A stretch of DNA of 17,480 nt. Origin: an uncultured Alphaproteobacteria bacterium (GTDB taxonomy: Bacteria > Pseudomonadota > Alphaproteobacteria > Rickettsiales > UBA1997). The notes beneath the pieces were generated by a model, which saw only the letters and a list, made by a program, of their open reading frames with translations, ran no database searches and had not been told where the DNA came from. Below are positions 5,590-13,755 of this stretch, piece after piece (position 1 is the first letter of the stretch; every line of letters begins with the position of its first letter). The stretch spans positions 1 to 17,480 of the forward strand of contig CAIYMZ010000143.1 in NCBI GenBank assembly GCA_903927415.1. Reading direction: 5' to 3'. The position numbers and the translations under genes were made by a program.

Positions 5590-8093
5590 AGCCCATCCTC
5601 TAACCTTTGTTTCATTGCCCGCCTTCTTTCAGCATCTTCTTTGCGAACCCTTTCTTTCTCTTCAACAAGTCTTTCTTTTTCAATTTCATTTAAGACTTCA
5701 AAAAGTTGCGGCAACCAAGCCTCGGGAGCTGGATTTGGCTGATCATCAGTTTTGCTTACAGAAATCACCTCTTCCATCGCAGCCAAAGTAATTTCATCGG
5801 CTGAAAAAATTTTTAGCAGCTCAACAAAATTGGAAAGATTGAGCGAAGCGATCACCGCATCATCTCCATGCTTAAACAGAAAATGCCGCTCATCATCTTC
5901 CATCATGCGCACGATATCCATTTCCTCATTGTTCAAACCAAAAATATTTTTGTAACATTCGTGCGGATTTGAATTCGGCATGAAAATTTCAGTTGTGATA
6001 TTTTTTTTAACCTCAGGGGTGAAATTGCTATTTGCTACATGTTCGATGTCTTCGGAAGTAAAAATCACGACACAATTTTTTTGCCTCATTCTGTTTAAAA
6101 AATCGGTAATCGTCGGCCCTAAAACTACGTTATCGATCATGTCCCATGCCTCATTGAGAACTATGATTGTCGGAGATCCATCAAGCGCACTTTCGATACG
6201 ATGCAGCAAATAATTCACCACCGGAATTAACACCGGCTTTTGCGCCGAAATCTCGGTAAGATCAAAGGCCATGATTTGGTTGGACCAGCTAATTTCATTT
6301 TGTGATCCAAAAATATGTCCGAGATTTTCACCATTCCAAAGCTTTAATTTTTCGTAAACAACCCGCGTTTCTGGTGCATTAAAAACTTCGACAGCGGCAG
6401 TAAAATTGTTAGCGTTAGAGATTAAAATCCGATCAACAATTTGCGGAATGAAGGTAATTTCATTTTCAGGAACAGGGTCTTTGCTGAAAATCACCAAGCT
6501 CGTAAAAAAACCAGCAAGAAATGTTTTATTTTCACTAGTTCTTTCTAGTGAGAGTGGGTTGAGATGTAAAAAATCTGGGTCTTGCGCCACATGATGTGAC
6601 ATGTCGTAATAATGACCAGATAGAGCTTGGATGAAACATTTAGCTGCACGATTAAAATCAAAATAAAACAGCCTGTTGTTGAAACGACGCGATTGCGACA
6701 GAAGAAAATTCAGCAACACAGTTTTGCCAGAATTTTCTGGTCCAAGAATCAAGGTGTGCCCAGAGTTATCTTCGTGAAAATTAAAAAAATAAGGCGTGTT
6801 TAAAACGGTGCGAAGCACTGTAACCGCTGGACCCCAATGATTACCAGCAATGATTCCGGAAGGGAAGTTATGCAATGCTGCAAAACCAGCAACTCGGTAG
6901 GTATTAATAATTTTTTGACGACGCAAATAACGAAAATTTCCTGGCAGTTGCGACCAAAAACAATATTCAGAATAAATATCTTCCCGCACCACAACGAAAC
7001 CGAGGGAATTGAACTGCTCCAACGCCTCTTTCACATCATGCTCTAACTCATCCTTGGTGTGACTGATGAACATGATCGTGGTTTGCAATTTGCCGTAATC
7101 GGTTGGTAAACCGTGCTTACTTTCAATAAAATTTGCTGCACCACTCAACTGACGAAACTCTTCATCACCGCTAATTTGTAGGATGTAATTTTGATATTCG
7201 TAAGGCTCGATATCTTTTTTGTTAAAAATAAAATCGAATGATTGAGTGATTATAAATTCACATGGGAGCTGTAAAATACGATCCAGGGCAGCAGTTGAAG
7301 CTTCAAAATATTCTTTCAACGACAGCATCGCCGCAAAATTTTTATTTTTATATCCCACCACCTCTAACTCACGATCACCAAAAGCAACTTTGTGGCTAGC
7401 TAGATCGTTAGAAATATCATTTGCTGAAAGTGGGTAACGCTCTTCATAGAGGTTAACAATTTTGCCAAAAAACCGCATTGGCTCTGAATATAAAACCCCT
7501 TCCCAATCAGCAATACCAAGTAATTTCGCACCATATTCTTCAGTTTCCTTCACGATATTTCTTACGACTCGCAAAAGTTTTTTATGAGCTTCTTCGAGAA
7601 AATTTTTATGTAACGATTTGGTGGTGATGTAAGAAAATGAACGCACGAAAGAATTTACGTTAACAATTGAGGTATCGATGCCTTCAATGATCACCGTGAT
7701 GTAGAGCTCGTTAACATATTGGTCATCCCACTCATTTGCCTCAACCCACGCGCTGTTAACTTTTTGCGAAAAGAAATCTTTGAACTCGCCCTTGGGTGTG
7801 ATATTTTTTTTGCGTCTGATGGTGTTAAACCAAAAAGCAAACTTCGTTTCTTTGACATGATCAATGATGGCATCACGCACGGTGTCTCGCAAAGAAATCA
7901 ATTCTGATGAAACGGAGCTATTACTAAAACCAGTAATACGAATAATCTGCAAAAGCTCACCGTTCTTCGTCAGAATCGTATTTGGATCATAATGACAGAC
8001 ATAGGGAATAAAATCTTCATCGGGCTTTTTTGCTACCAGCTTATTCGGATCTTGCTTCGCTTTTTTTATTAATTTTTCGAGGATGAGGTTCAT
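5586..8093 (-). CDS. virB4: type IV secretion ATPase VirB4
   Basis: Cytoplasmic ATPase of a type IV secretion system, 835 residues, near the usual length. The N-terminal part is the CagE/TrbE/VirB domain. The C-terminal RecA-like half has Walker A GPENSGKT at 451-458 and a Walker B region TIIVLNEAWDM with Asn647 and Glu648, so the usual Asp before the Glu is Asn. FLNRMRQKNCVVIFTSEDIE, typical of the family, follows. The last ~35 residues are highly charged and probably a coiled coil. The gene starts 8 nt after gltA with no clear ribosome site, so it is probably co-transcribed with gltA. No virB3, virB6 or other system gene is in the window. Rickettsiales scatter such genes and often carry a second virB4; this may be either copy. 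Confidence 0.93.
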   Translation of the reverse strand: MNLILEKLIKKAKQDPNKLVAKKPDEDFIPYVCHYDPNTILTKNGELLQIIRITGFSNSSVSSELISLRDTVRDAIIDHVKETKFAFWFNTIRRKKNITPKGEFKDFFSQKVNSAWVEANEWDDQYVNELYITVIIEGIDTSIVNVNSFVRSFSYITTKSLHKNFLEEAHKKLLRVVRNIVKETEEYGAKLLGIADWEGVLYSEPMRFFGKIVNLYEERYPLSANDISNDLASHKVAFGDRELEVVGYKNKNFAAMLSLKEYFEASTAALDRILQLPCEFIITQSFDFIFNKKDIEPYEYQNYILQISGDEEFRQLSGAANFIESKHGLPTDYGKLQTTIMFISHTKDELEHDVKEALEQFNSLGFVVVREDIYSEYCFWSQLPGNFRYLRRQKIINTYRVAGFAALHNFPSGIIAGNHWGPAVTVLRTVLNTPYFFNFHEDNSGHTLILGPENSGKTVLLNFLLSQSRRFNNRLFYFDFNRAAKCFIQALSGHYYDMSHHVAQDPDFLHLNPLSLERTSENKTFLAGFFTSLVIFSKDPVPENEITFIPQIVDRILISNANNFTAAVEVFNAPETRVVYEKLKLWNGENLGHIFGSQNEISWSNQIMAFDLTEISAQKPVLIPVVNYLLHRIESALDGSPTIIVLNEAWDMIDNVVLGPTITDFLNRMRQKNCVVIFTSEDIEHVANSNFTPEVKKNITTEIFMPNSNPHECYKNIFGLNNEEMDIVRMMEDDERHFLFKHGDDAVIASLNLSNFVELLKIFSADEITLAAMEEVISVSKTDDQPNPAPEAWLPQLFEVLNEIEKERLVEEKERVRKEDAERRRAMKQRLEDGL

Positions 8094-8101
8094 GAAACAA
8101 C

Positions 8102-9388
8102 TTAGCGATTTTCGATTGGAACATAATCCCTCTTCACTTGCCCAGTGTAAAGTTGACGTGGTCTGCCGATTTTAAACGCCGGATCTTCGATCATTTCTTT
8201 CCATTGAGAAATCCATCCTGCCGAACGCGCGATTGCAAAAATTACCGTGAAGAGATTACTCGGAATTCCTAAGGCTTTGTAGATGATTCCGGAATAGAAA
8301 TCGACATTTGGAAAAAGTTTTCGTGAAACAAAATATTCGTCATTTAGCGCGATTTTTTCTAGCTCAACAGCGATATCCAAAAGTGGATCTTTAATTCCCA
8401 ATTCACCCAAAACTTCATCACAAGATTTTTTCAAAACTGCGGCACGTGGATCGTAATTCTTGTAAACACGGTGACCAAATCCCATCAAGCGGAAGGAATC
8501 ATTTTTGTCTTTGGCGCGAGCGATAAATTCTGGGATGCGATCTTTCGATCCGATTTCTTGCAGCATTTCCAAAACTTCTTCATTGGCGCCACCATGCGCT
8601 GGACCCCATAACGAAGAGATTCCAGCCCCAATACAAGCAAAAGGATTTGCGCCAGAAGAACCGGCCAAACGCACGGTTGAAGTTGATGCATTTTGTTCAT
8701 GATCGGCATGCAAAACCAAAATCATCTCCATCGCTTTCGCAATTGTTGAACTGACTTTTTGTTGCTGATTTGGTTTGTCGAAAAGCATGTGCAAAAAGTT
8801 TTCAGCAAATCCATATTCTTTGTTTGGGTAAATTATCGGCTCACCGATTGAGTATTTGTAGGCCATTGCCGCCAGTGTCGGCATTTTGGAAATGATTTTG
8901 TAGACTACGTCCATTCTGCCTTCCGGCGTGTGTATATCCATTGCTTCGTGGTAAAAAGCAGAAAGTGATGCAACTGCTCCAACCATGATTGCCATGGGAT
9001 GAGCGCGCCTCGGAAAACCGCGATATAAAATTCCGATTTGTTCGTGAACCAGCATGTTACGAATAATTCCGCTGCGAAAGTCGCGATATTGCTGGGCGTT
9101 TGGCAATTCACGATTCAGCAAAAGATAAGCAACTTCAAGATATTCGCTTTTTTTCGCGAGCTCTTCAATCGAATATCCGCCATGCTGCAACACACCTTTG
9201 TCACCATCGATGAAAGTAATTTTTGATTCGCAAGAAGCGGTGGCAAGAAATCCTGGATCGTAGGTAAACATGCCGCTTTCTTTGTAGAGCGATGTGATGT
9301 CGATCACATCTTGACCAATAGTGGCATTGCGAATCGGAAGAAGAATTTCTTTGCCATTTGGCAGAATGAGCTTGGCTGATTCAGACAT
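8102..9388 (-). CDS. gltA: citrate synthase, type II
   Basis: Condenses acetyl-CoA with oxaloacetate to start the TCA cycle. It is 428 residues, the length of the hexameric, NADH-sensitive type II enzymes of proteobacteria. The three catalytic residues are present: His265 in GPAHGG, His306 in GFGHRVYKNYDPRA and Asp363 in NVDFYSG. The N-terminal beta-rich region (about 1-50) found in type II enzymes is complete. virB4 follows after 8 nt, an unusual partner. Upstream, an AT-rich inverted-repeat gap separates it from divergent mnmA, so both promoters probably lie there. No defect is seen. Confidence 0.97.
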   Translation of the reverse strand: MSESAKLILPNGKEILLPIRNATIGQDVIDITSLYKESGMFTYDPGFLATASCESKITFIDGDKGVLQHGGYSIEELAKKSEYLEVAYLLLNRELPNAQQYRDFRSGIIRNMLVHEQIGILYRGFPRRAHPMAIMVGAVASLSAFYHEAMDIHTPEGRMDVVYKIISKMPTLAAMAYKYSIGEPIIYPNKEYGFAENFLHMLFDKPNQQQKVSSTIAKAMEMILVLHADHEQNASTSTVRLAGSSGANPFACIGAGISSLWGPAHGGANEEVLEMLQEIGSKDRIPEFIARAKDKNDSFRLMGFGHRVYKNYDPRAAVLKKSCDEVLGELGIKDPLLDIAVELEKIALNDEYFVSRKLFPNVDFYSGIIYKALGIPSNLFTVIFAIARSAGWISQWKEMIEDPAFKIGRPRQLYTGQVKRDYVPIENR

Positions 9389-9473
9389 AAAATTTAGATT
9401 TAAGATTTGGGATTTATGATTTGATGTGAGCGATTTCTAAATCTCAAATCTTAAATCTAAAATCTAAAATTTT
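9389..9473. repeat. AT-rich inverted, near-tandem repeats between gltA and mnmA
   Basis: The left arm, 9389-9416, consists of AGATTT/GGATTT-like units (AATTTAGATTTAAGATTTGG). The right arm, 9438-9473, is its imperfect complement (TAAATCTCAAATCTTAAATC), with one extra AAAATCTA unit. About 21 nt separate them. The array fills nearly all the space between two divergent start codons, so any promoters for gltA and mnmA overlap it. No individual promoter box is clear enough to mark. Confidence 0.7.
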
Positions 9474-9477
9474 ACCG

Positions 9478-10593
9478 ATGAATTCACTGGGCTTTGCCAA
9501 GCCAAATAGAAACACCCGCATTGTCGTCGCAATGTCAGGAGGCGTTGATTCTTCTGTCGTCGCCTGCCTTTTGCATGAGCAAGGTTTTGATGTAATCGGC
9601 ATCACTTTGCAACTTTACGACATGGGCGAAGCGCTGAAAAAAAAGAATGCTTGTTGCTCTGGAACTGACATTTACGACGCCAAAAAAATCGCCGAAAAAA
9701 TCGGCTTTCCGCATTACGTTTTGAATTACCAAAATCTTTTTCGCGAGTCGGTAATTGACGATTTCGCCGATTCTTATTTGCGCGGCGAAACGCCGATTCC
9801 TTGCGTCAAATGCAATCAATCAGTGAAGTTTCGTGATTTGATGAAAGTAGCGCGCGACCTTGGCGCTGATGCTTTGGCGACTGGTCATTACGTACAAAGG
9901 ACAGTTGGTCAGACTGGTCAGATTGAAATGCGCAAAGCTGTGGATGGTGGCAAGGATCAAAGTTATTTTTTATTCGCAACCACAAAAGAGCAGCTCGAAT
10001 TTTTACGTTTTCCTCTCGGCGGTAACAGCAAAGAAAAAACGCGGCAAGAGGCAGAAAGACTGGGCTTGGAGGTCGCGAATAAACCTGATTCGCAAGATAT
10101 TTGCTTCGTGCCAAATGGCGATTACGCCGCCGTAATTCGTCATCACCGCCCGACGGCTTTCAAACAAGGAAACCTCGTCCACATCGAAACCAAAAAAGTT
10201 TTAGGTAAGCATGATGGCATCATAAATTTTACTTTGGGACAGCGTCGCGGCATTGGCATTGCCTATCCCGAACCACTTTACGTCGTGAAGATCGATCCGA
10301 AAGAAAATGTGATTTTCGTCGGCGAAGAAAAATTTCTACAAAACCGAAAATTCAAAATTCGCGATTTAAATTGGCTGGCGGATGACATCGATTTAACCGC
10401 GCCAATTAAGGCTCAAGTGCGTTTGCGTTCAAATCACGCGGAAGAAAATGCGACGGTAAAAATCGGCAAAAATGGCGAAGCTGAAATCGAAATGAATTCG
10501 GAAACACGAGCGATTACCCCAGGGCAAGCCTGCGTGATTTATCAAGATTCGCGCGTGCTCGGGGGTGGGTGGATTACGAAGGAGATTGAGTAA
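9478..10593 (+). CDS. mnmA: tRNA-uridine 2-sulfurtransferase MnmA
   Basis: Thiolates U34 of the Lys, Glu and Gln tRNAs using a persulfide sulfur and ATP. It has 371 residues, full length. The ATP-binding PP-loop SGGVDSS is at 20-26. The catalytic cysteine pair is present: Cys109 in TPIPCVKCN and Cys209 in DSQDICFVP. ALATGHYV and GGKDQSYFLFA are further family blocks. The N-terminus MNSLGFAKPNRNTRIVVAMS and the CCSGTDIYDAKK segment are of the alphaproteobacterial type. It is divergent from gltA. Four nt after the stop, a perfect 30-bp inverted repeat begins. Confidence 0.97.
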   Translation: MNSLGFAKPNRNTRIVVAMSGGVDSSVVACLLHEQGFDVIGITLQLYDMGEALKKKNACCSGTDIYDAKKIAEKIGFPHYVLNYQNLFRESVIDDFADSYLRGETPIPCVKCNQSVKFRDLMKVARDLGADALATGHYVQRTVGQTGQIEMRKAVDGGKDQSYFLFATTKEQLEFLRFPLGGNSKEKTRQEAERLGLEVANKPDSQDICFVPNGDYAAVIRHHRPTAFKQGNLVHIETKKVLGKHDGIINFTLGQRRGIGIAYPEPLYVVKIDPKENVIFVGEEKFLQNRKFKIRDLNWLADDIDLTAPIKAQVRLRSNHAEENATVKIGKNGEAEIEMNSETRAITPGQACVIYQDSRVLGGGWITKEIE

Positions 10594-10596
10594 GTT

Positions 10597-10683
10597 AATG
10601 GATTGCTTCGTCCCTCGCAATGACGGCGGAGAGTTTGTATACAAAACTTTAGCCCGTCATTGCGAGGGACGAAGCAATCCATT
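10597..10683. repeat. perfect 30-bp inverted repeat (TCATTGCG...CAATCC family)
   Basis: Arms 10597-10626 and 10654-10683 are perfect complements over 30 bp (AATGGATTGCTTCGTCCCTC onward). The 27-nt centre holds a smaller palindrome, TTTGTATACAAA. GTCATTGCG and CAATCCA are shared with stems of the element at 775-976, so the two are probably related families. It sits between mnmA and the second MNT/HEPN pair. There is no following T-run, so it is not a standard terminator, although a transcript would fold strongly here. Confidence 0.85.
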
Positions 10684-10737
10684 CTCAAAATCAAATCCGA
10701 AGTAGAATTTTAAATCTTTTTTCGAATTATATCTTTC

Positions 10738-11031
10738 ATGAAAACTCTCCAACTCCTCCAAAAAAATCGTAAAAAAATCTACGAAATCGCGAACAAATAT
10801 GGCGTGTCCAACATTCGCGTTTTCGGCTCAGTCGCGCGCGGAGAAGAGACAAAAAATTCGGATGTGGATTTGCTTGTCACCCTTACAAAACATCGCGGAA
10901 TGGGACTTGATCTGGTTCGTTTTGAAAGAGAAGTAGGCGAGACTTTCAAAGTAAAAACTGATGTAGTGCTAGAAGATGGTGTGCACAGATTGTTAAAAAA
11001 TAAAATCTTCGATGAGGCAGTTTTGCTATGA
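10738..11031 (+). CDS. MNT-type nucleotidyltransferase antitoxin, second module
   Basis: A 97-residue minimal nucleotidyltransferase. GSX10DXD is complete: Gly30-Ser31 in VFGSVARGEE and Asp42/Asp44 in SDVDLLV; Asp75 in KTDVVLED is the third acidic residue. By family it is the antitoxin that AMP-modifies the HEPN partner encoded directly downstream. Its stop overlaps the partner's start in ATGA at 11028. It is not a close copy of the protein at 1504-1776: beyond the motif the sequences differ (here RGMGLDLVRFEREVG follows the core). It lies just after the 10597-10683 inverted repeat. Confidence 0.92.
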   Translation: MKTLQLLQKNRKKIYEIANKYGVSNIRVFGSVARGEETKNSDVDLLVTLTKHRGMGLDLVRFEREVGETFKVKTDVVLEDGVHRLLKNKIFDEAVLL

Positions 11032-11381
11032 AAGACGATAAAATTTATCTGATACATATCCTCGAATCGATCGAGAAAATAGAAAATTTTTTGCGCAAAA
11101 AACGTCAAATTTCTGACATCGACGAGATAGTAGAAGATGCTATTGTAAAAAATTTACAGAACATGGCTGAAAGCACTCAACGCCTATCTCCAAGCCTAAA
11201 ACTCACGGTTCGCGATATTCCATGGCAAGAAATTTCTGACTTTCGCAATAAGCTGGTTCACGATTACCTTGGAACCAGTATGAGTATCGTTTACGACGTA
11301 ATCAAAACCGATCTTCCTAAACTCAAAAAACGCGTGACGAAAATGATCGAGTTTTTGGAGAAGAAAGAAAAAAATTCTTAA
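11028..11381 (+). CDS. HEPN toxin, HepT-like (DUF86), second module
   Basis: A 117-residue helical protein of the DUF86/HepT family. RX4HXY is intact: Arg73-Asn74, His78 and Tyr80 in RNKLVHDYLG. By family it is an RNA-cutting toxin held in check by AMP addition to Tyr80. It overlaps the MNT stop by 4 nt, the usual antitoxin-first order, unlike the 1115-1776 pair. It belongs to a different HEPN subfamily from the 130-residue protein there, so the two modules are probably independent acquisitions. The C-terminus is Lys-rich. Confidence 0.92.
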   Translation: MKDDKIYLIHILESIEKIENFLRKKRQISDIDEIVEDAIVKNLQNMAESTQRLSPSLKLTVRDIPWQEISDFRNKLVHDYLGTSMSIVYDVIKTDLPKLKKRVTKMIEFLEKKEKNS

Positions 11382-11383
11382 CC

Positions 11384-11410
11384 GGACAGTAGTGATTACA
11401 AATCCAGTCC
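11384..11410. repeat. degenerate 25-bp-type hairpin (possible)
   Basis: GGAC and GATT on the left match AATC and GTCC on the right around an ACA loop, as in the 25-bp hairpins of the first kilobase. The left arm carries about four extra bases, so the middle does not pair. It may be a decayed copy of that family. It lies between the second HEPN gene and lpdA and is followed by a short T-run, but the pairing is too weak to call a terminator. Confidence 0.35.
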
Positions 11411-11450
11411 CGCACTTTTTTAATCCCTTAACAATTTAACTTTTTAAAAA

Positions 11451-12920
11451 ATGACTCAGCAAAATTTCGACGTAGTAGTAATCGGTGGTGGCCCAGGTGG
11501 ATATGTTGCAGCGATTAGAGCGGCACAGCTTGGAATGAAAGTGGCTTGCGTGGAAAAGCGCAAAAATCTTGGTGGGACTTGTTTGAATGTGGGATGTATT
11601 CCGTCGAAGGCTTTGTTGGAAATTTCGCATAAATTTCATGATGCGGGACATCAGTTTGAAAAGTTGGGAATCATGTTCCCCCTGTCTAGGGGGAGCGAGT
11701 CGACGCGTCAGCGCGACGATGGGGGTTCAGAAAATCTGGTTTCGAAACCAAAAATTGACGTAAAAAAATTATTGGAGAATAAAAACGAAATCATCGCGGG
11801 ACTTACGGGCGGAATCGCTGGGCTCTTCAAAAAAAATAAAGTTACTGCGATTGAGGGCGCGGGAAAATTTTTAAATAAAAACGAAATCGAAGTCACAAAA
11901 ACTGACGGCAGCAAAGAAAAAATTTCAGCGAAAAATTTTATTATTGCGACCGGATCGGAAGTTACAAAACTTCCAGGAGTTGAAATCGACGAAAAAATAA
12001 TCGTCTCATCCACTGGTGCTCTAGAGCTCGAAACAGTTCCACAAAAAATGATCGTGATCGGCGCCGGCGTAATTGGTTTGGAATTAGGTTCGGTTTGGGG
12101 ACGTTTTGGAGCTGAAATTGAAGTCGTCGAATATCTCGACAAAATCACGCCAACAATGGACGCAGAAGTGTCGCGCAACTTCCAACGCATTCTCGAAAAA
12201 CAAGGATTTAAATTTCGCCTTTCAACCAAAGTTGTGTCGGTTTCGAGAGAAAAAAGTGGCGCGAAAGTTGAGGTTGAATCTGTTGCTGACGGTAAAAAAG
12301 AAATCTTATCAGCCGATGTCGTTCTAGTCGCCATCGGTCGTCGTCCAAACACAGAAAATCTCGGACTCGAAAATGTCGGCATCAAAACCAATGCCCGCGG
12401 TTTCATCGAAAATAATCACCTGCGCACTTCGGTTGAAAATATTTTTGTCATCGGCGACGTCACTACTGGCGCGATGTTAGCGCATAAAGCCGAAGATGAA
12501 GGAATGGCTGTCGCTGAAATTATCGCCGGACAAAAAGGTCACGTAAATTACGACGTAATCCCGAGCGTAATCTACACCCACCCAGAAGTGGCCTGCGTTG
12601 GCAAGACAGAAGAAGAATTAAAAGCCGCAGGAATTTCCTACAAAGTCGGAAAATTTTCGATGATGGCAAACTCGCGAGCCCGCGCCACATTTGACGATCA
12701 AGGCTTCGTAAAAATTCTCGCTGACACAAAATCCGACCGCATCCTCGGCGCTCACATCATCGCTCGCGACGCTGGAAACACGATTCACGAAGTTGTTGTC
12801 GCGATGGAATTTGGTGGATCAGCGGAAGATATTGCCAGAACTTGTCATGCTCACCCGACTTACAACGAAGCAGTTAAAGAGGCGGCATTGGCGGTGGATA
12901 AAAGGGCGATTCACAGCTAA
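11451..12920 (+). CDS. lpdA: dihydrolipoamide dehydrogenase (E3) with an insertion
   Basis: FAD enzyme that reoxidises lipoamide in the pyruvate and 2-oxoglutarate dehydrogenase complexes. It has 489 residues, slightly long for the family (about 465-475). The FAD-binding GGGPGGY is at 12-18, the redox disulfide pair Cys44 and Cys49 lies in GGTCLNVGCIPSK, the NAD-binding IGAGVIGLELG follows, and the C-terminal HAHPTYNE supplies the active-site His-Glu. Residues about 77-96 (PLSRGSESTRQRDDGGSENL) have no place in known E3 proteins, which pass directly from the HGI-like segment to PKIDVKKLLE. The DNA of this stretch is palindromic, so it looks like an in-frame repeat insertion. Both catalytic ends are intact, so the enzyme is probably active. 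The start has no clear ribosome site. Confidence 0.97.
   Translation: MTQQNFDVVVIGGGPGGYVAAIRAAQLGMKVACVEKRKNLGGTCLNVGCIPSKALLEISHKFHDAGHQFEKLGIMFPLSRGSESTRQRDDGGSENLVSKPKIDVKKLLENKNEIIAGLTGGIAGLFKKNKVTAIEGAGKFLNKNEIEVTKTDGSKEKISAKNFIIATGSEVTKLPGVEIDEKIIVSSTGALELETVPQKMIVIGAGVIGLELGSVWGRFGAEIEVVEYLDKITPTMDAEVSRNFQRILEKQGFKFRLSTKVVSVSREKSGAKVEVESVADGKKEILSADVVLVAIGRRPNTENLGLENVGIKTNARGFIENNHLRTSVENIFVIGDVTTGAMLAHKAEDEGMAVAEIIAGQKGHVNYDVIPSVIYTHPEVACVGKTEEELKAAGISYKVGKFSMMANSRARATFDDQGFVKILADTKSDRILGAHIIARDAGNTIHEVVVAMEFGGSAEDIARTCHAHPTYNEAVKEAALAVDKRAIHS
11678..11725. repeat. palindromic element inserted in frame within lpdA
   Basis: CCCCCT at 11678-11683 pairs with AGGGGG at 11688-11693, and the same C-run can pair with GGGGG at 11721-11725. 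Between them, GTCG-A-CGC at 11699-11706 pairs with GCGCGAC at 11711-11717 with one bulge. The stretch is far richer in G and C than its surroundings and encodes residues about 77-92, low-complexity and polar, plus adjoining codons to about 96. The borders are estimated from the protein, not from a flanking duplication. Confidence 0.7.
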
Positions 12921-12947
12921 ATAAATCAACATCACACCAACAAACCC

Positions 12948-13622
12948 ATGTGGCACTTGTATCTCGACGAAAGCGGAGATCTTGGTTTTGACTTCATAAA
13001 TAGAAAACCTTCCAAGTTTTTTACAATCACAATTCTAGCTCTGAACGGCATTGAAGCCAATAGAGCGCTGATTACCGCCGCAAAAAGAACGATCAGAAAA
13101 AAGCTCAATCCAAAAAATCAAAACAAAATTCACGAACTAAAAGGCACGTCAACAACGCTGGAAATTAAAAAATATTTTTATGAACAAATCAAAAAGATCG
13201 AATTCAATATCTACGCGATTACCCTAGATAAGAAGCGGCTCTACAAACATTTAGAAAAAGACAAAGAGCGCATTTACAACTTCATCGCCAGGCAAGTAAT
13301 TGACAAAATTCCTTTTGAAAAATTTGGTGAAAATGCAATCGAGCTAATCGTTGATAAATCAAAAGGAAGGCCAGAAATCACAGAATTTAATAACTGCATC
13401 AGAAGCCAGCTCAAAGCAAAAATTAAGCCAAATATTCCAATCAATATCAAACATCTCAGATCGCATGAAAATCATGGGCTGCAGGCTTGCGATTTATTTT
13501 CTTACGGAATTTTTCTGATTCACGAAAGATTAAGAAGTGAATGGCGCGAAATGTTTAAAAGCAAAATTGTATCTGATGAAATTTGCCTTGGATGGGATGA
13601 GAGAGAATGGAATGTGAAATGA
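12948..13622 (+). CDS. DUF3800 family protein
   Basis: A 224-residue protein that begins with the DUF3800 signature LYLDESGDLGF (Asp7, Glu8, Asp11) and ends its core with HGLQACDLFSYGIF (about 175-190), the second conserved block. A third acidic segment, IVDKSKGRPE, lies near 143-152. The acidic spacing resembles RNase H-fold nucleases, and DUF3800 genes are frequent in accessory regions, but no function is proved. It begins 27 nt after lpdA in the same direction. It is probably accessory cargo, not part of the lpdA pathway. Confidence 0.85.
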   Translation: MWHLYLDESGDLGFDFINRKPSKFFTITILALNGIEANRALITAAKRTIRKKLNPKNQNKIHELKGTSTTLEIKKYFYEQIKKIEFNIYAITLDKKRLYKHLEKDKERIYNFIARQVIDKIPFEKFGENAIELIVDKSKGRPEITEFNNCIRSQLKAKIKPNIPINIKHLRSHENHGLQACDLFSYGIFLIHERLRSEWREMFKSKIVSDEICLGWDEREWNVK

Positions 13623-13755
13623 GGGGGAGGAGAGCCTTGCAAGCTCTGGACGCTTAGACTCTTAATCAACCGATGGATGGAAACATCTAAGACAACCTGC
13701 AAGGACTTACCTTGCGAGGCAAAGTAAATTTGCGATAAAAAAAAACAACCAAAAA
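13623..13755. other. intergenic gap with short palindromic fragments
   Basis: This gap separates the convergent DUF3800 and alr genes. It holds an imperfect palindrome AGAGCCTTGCAAGCTCT at 13631-13647 and two related pieces, CCTGCAAGG and CCTTGCGAGG, near 13696-13720. GCAAA at 13719-13723 can pair with TTTGC at 13729-13733, followed by an A-run. No standard terminator with a stable stem and T-run is seen for either gene. Confidence 0.4.

Noticed and set aside
9901..9925. TGGTCAGAC/TGGTCAGAT direct repeat within mnmA
   Set aside because: Two 9-mers in a variable loop of the protein; length and frame are normal for MnmA, so there is no sign of an insertion.
10597..10683. Inverted repeat considered as the mnmA terminator
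   Set aside because: The stem is long and symmetrical and is followed by TCTCAAAATC, not a T-run; repeat membership explains it better.
11708..12406. A 232-codon open frame on the minus strand opposite lpdA
   Set aside because: It lies wholly within lpdA, has Ser/Thr/Phe-rich composition typical of a reverse-strand shadow, and shows no recognisable domain.
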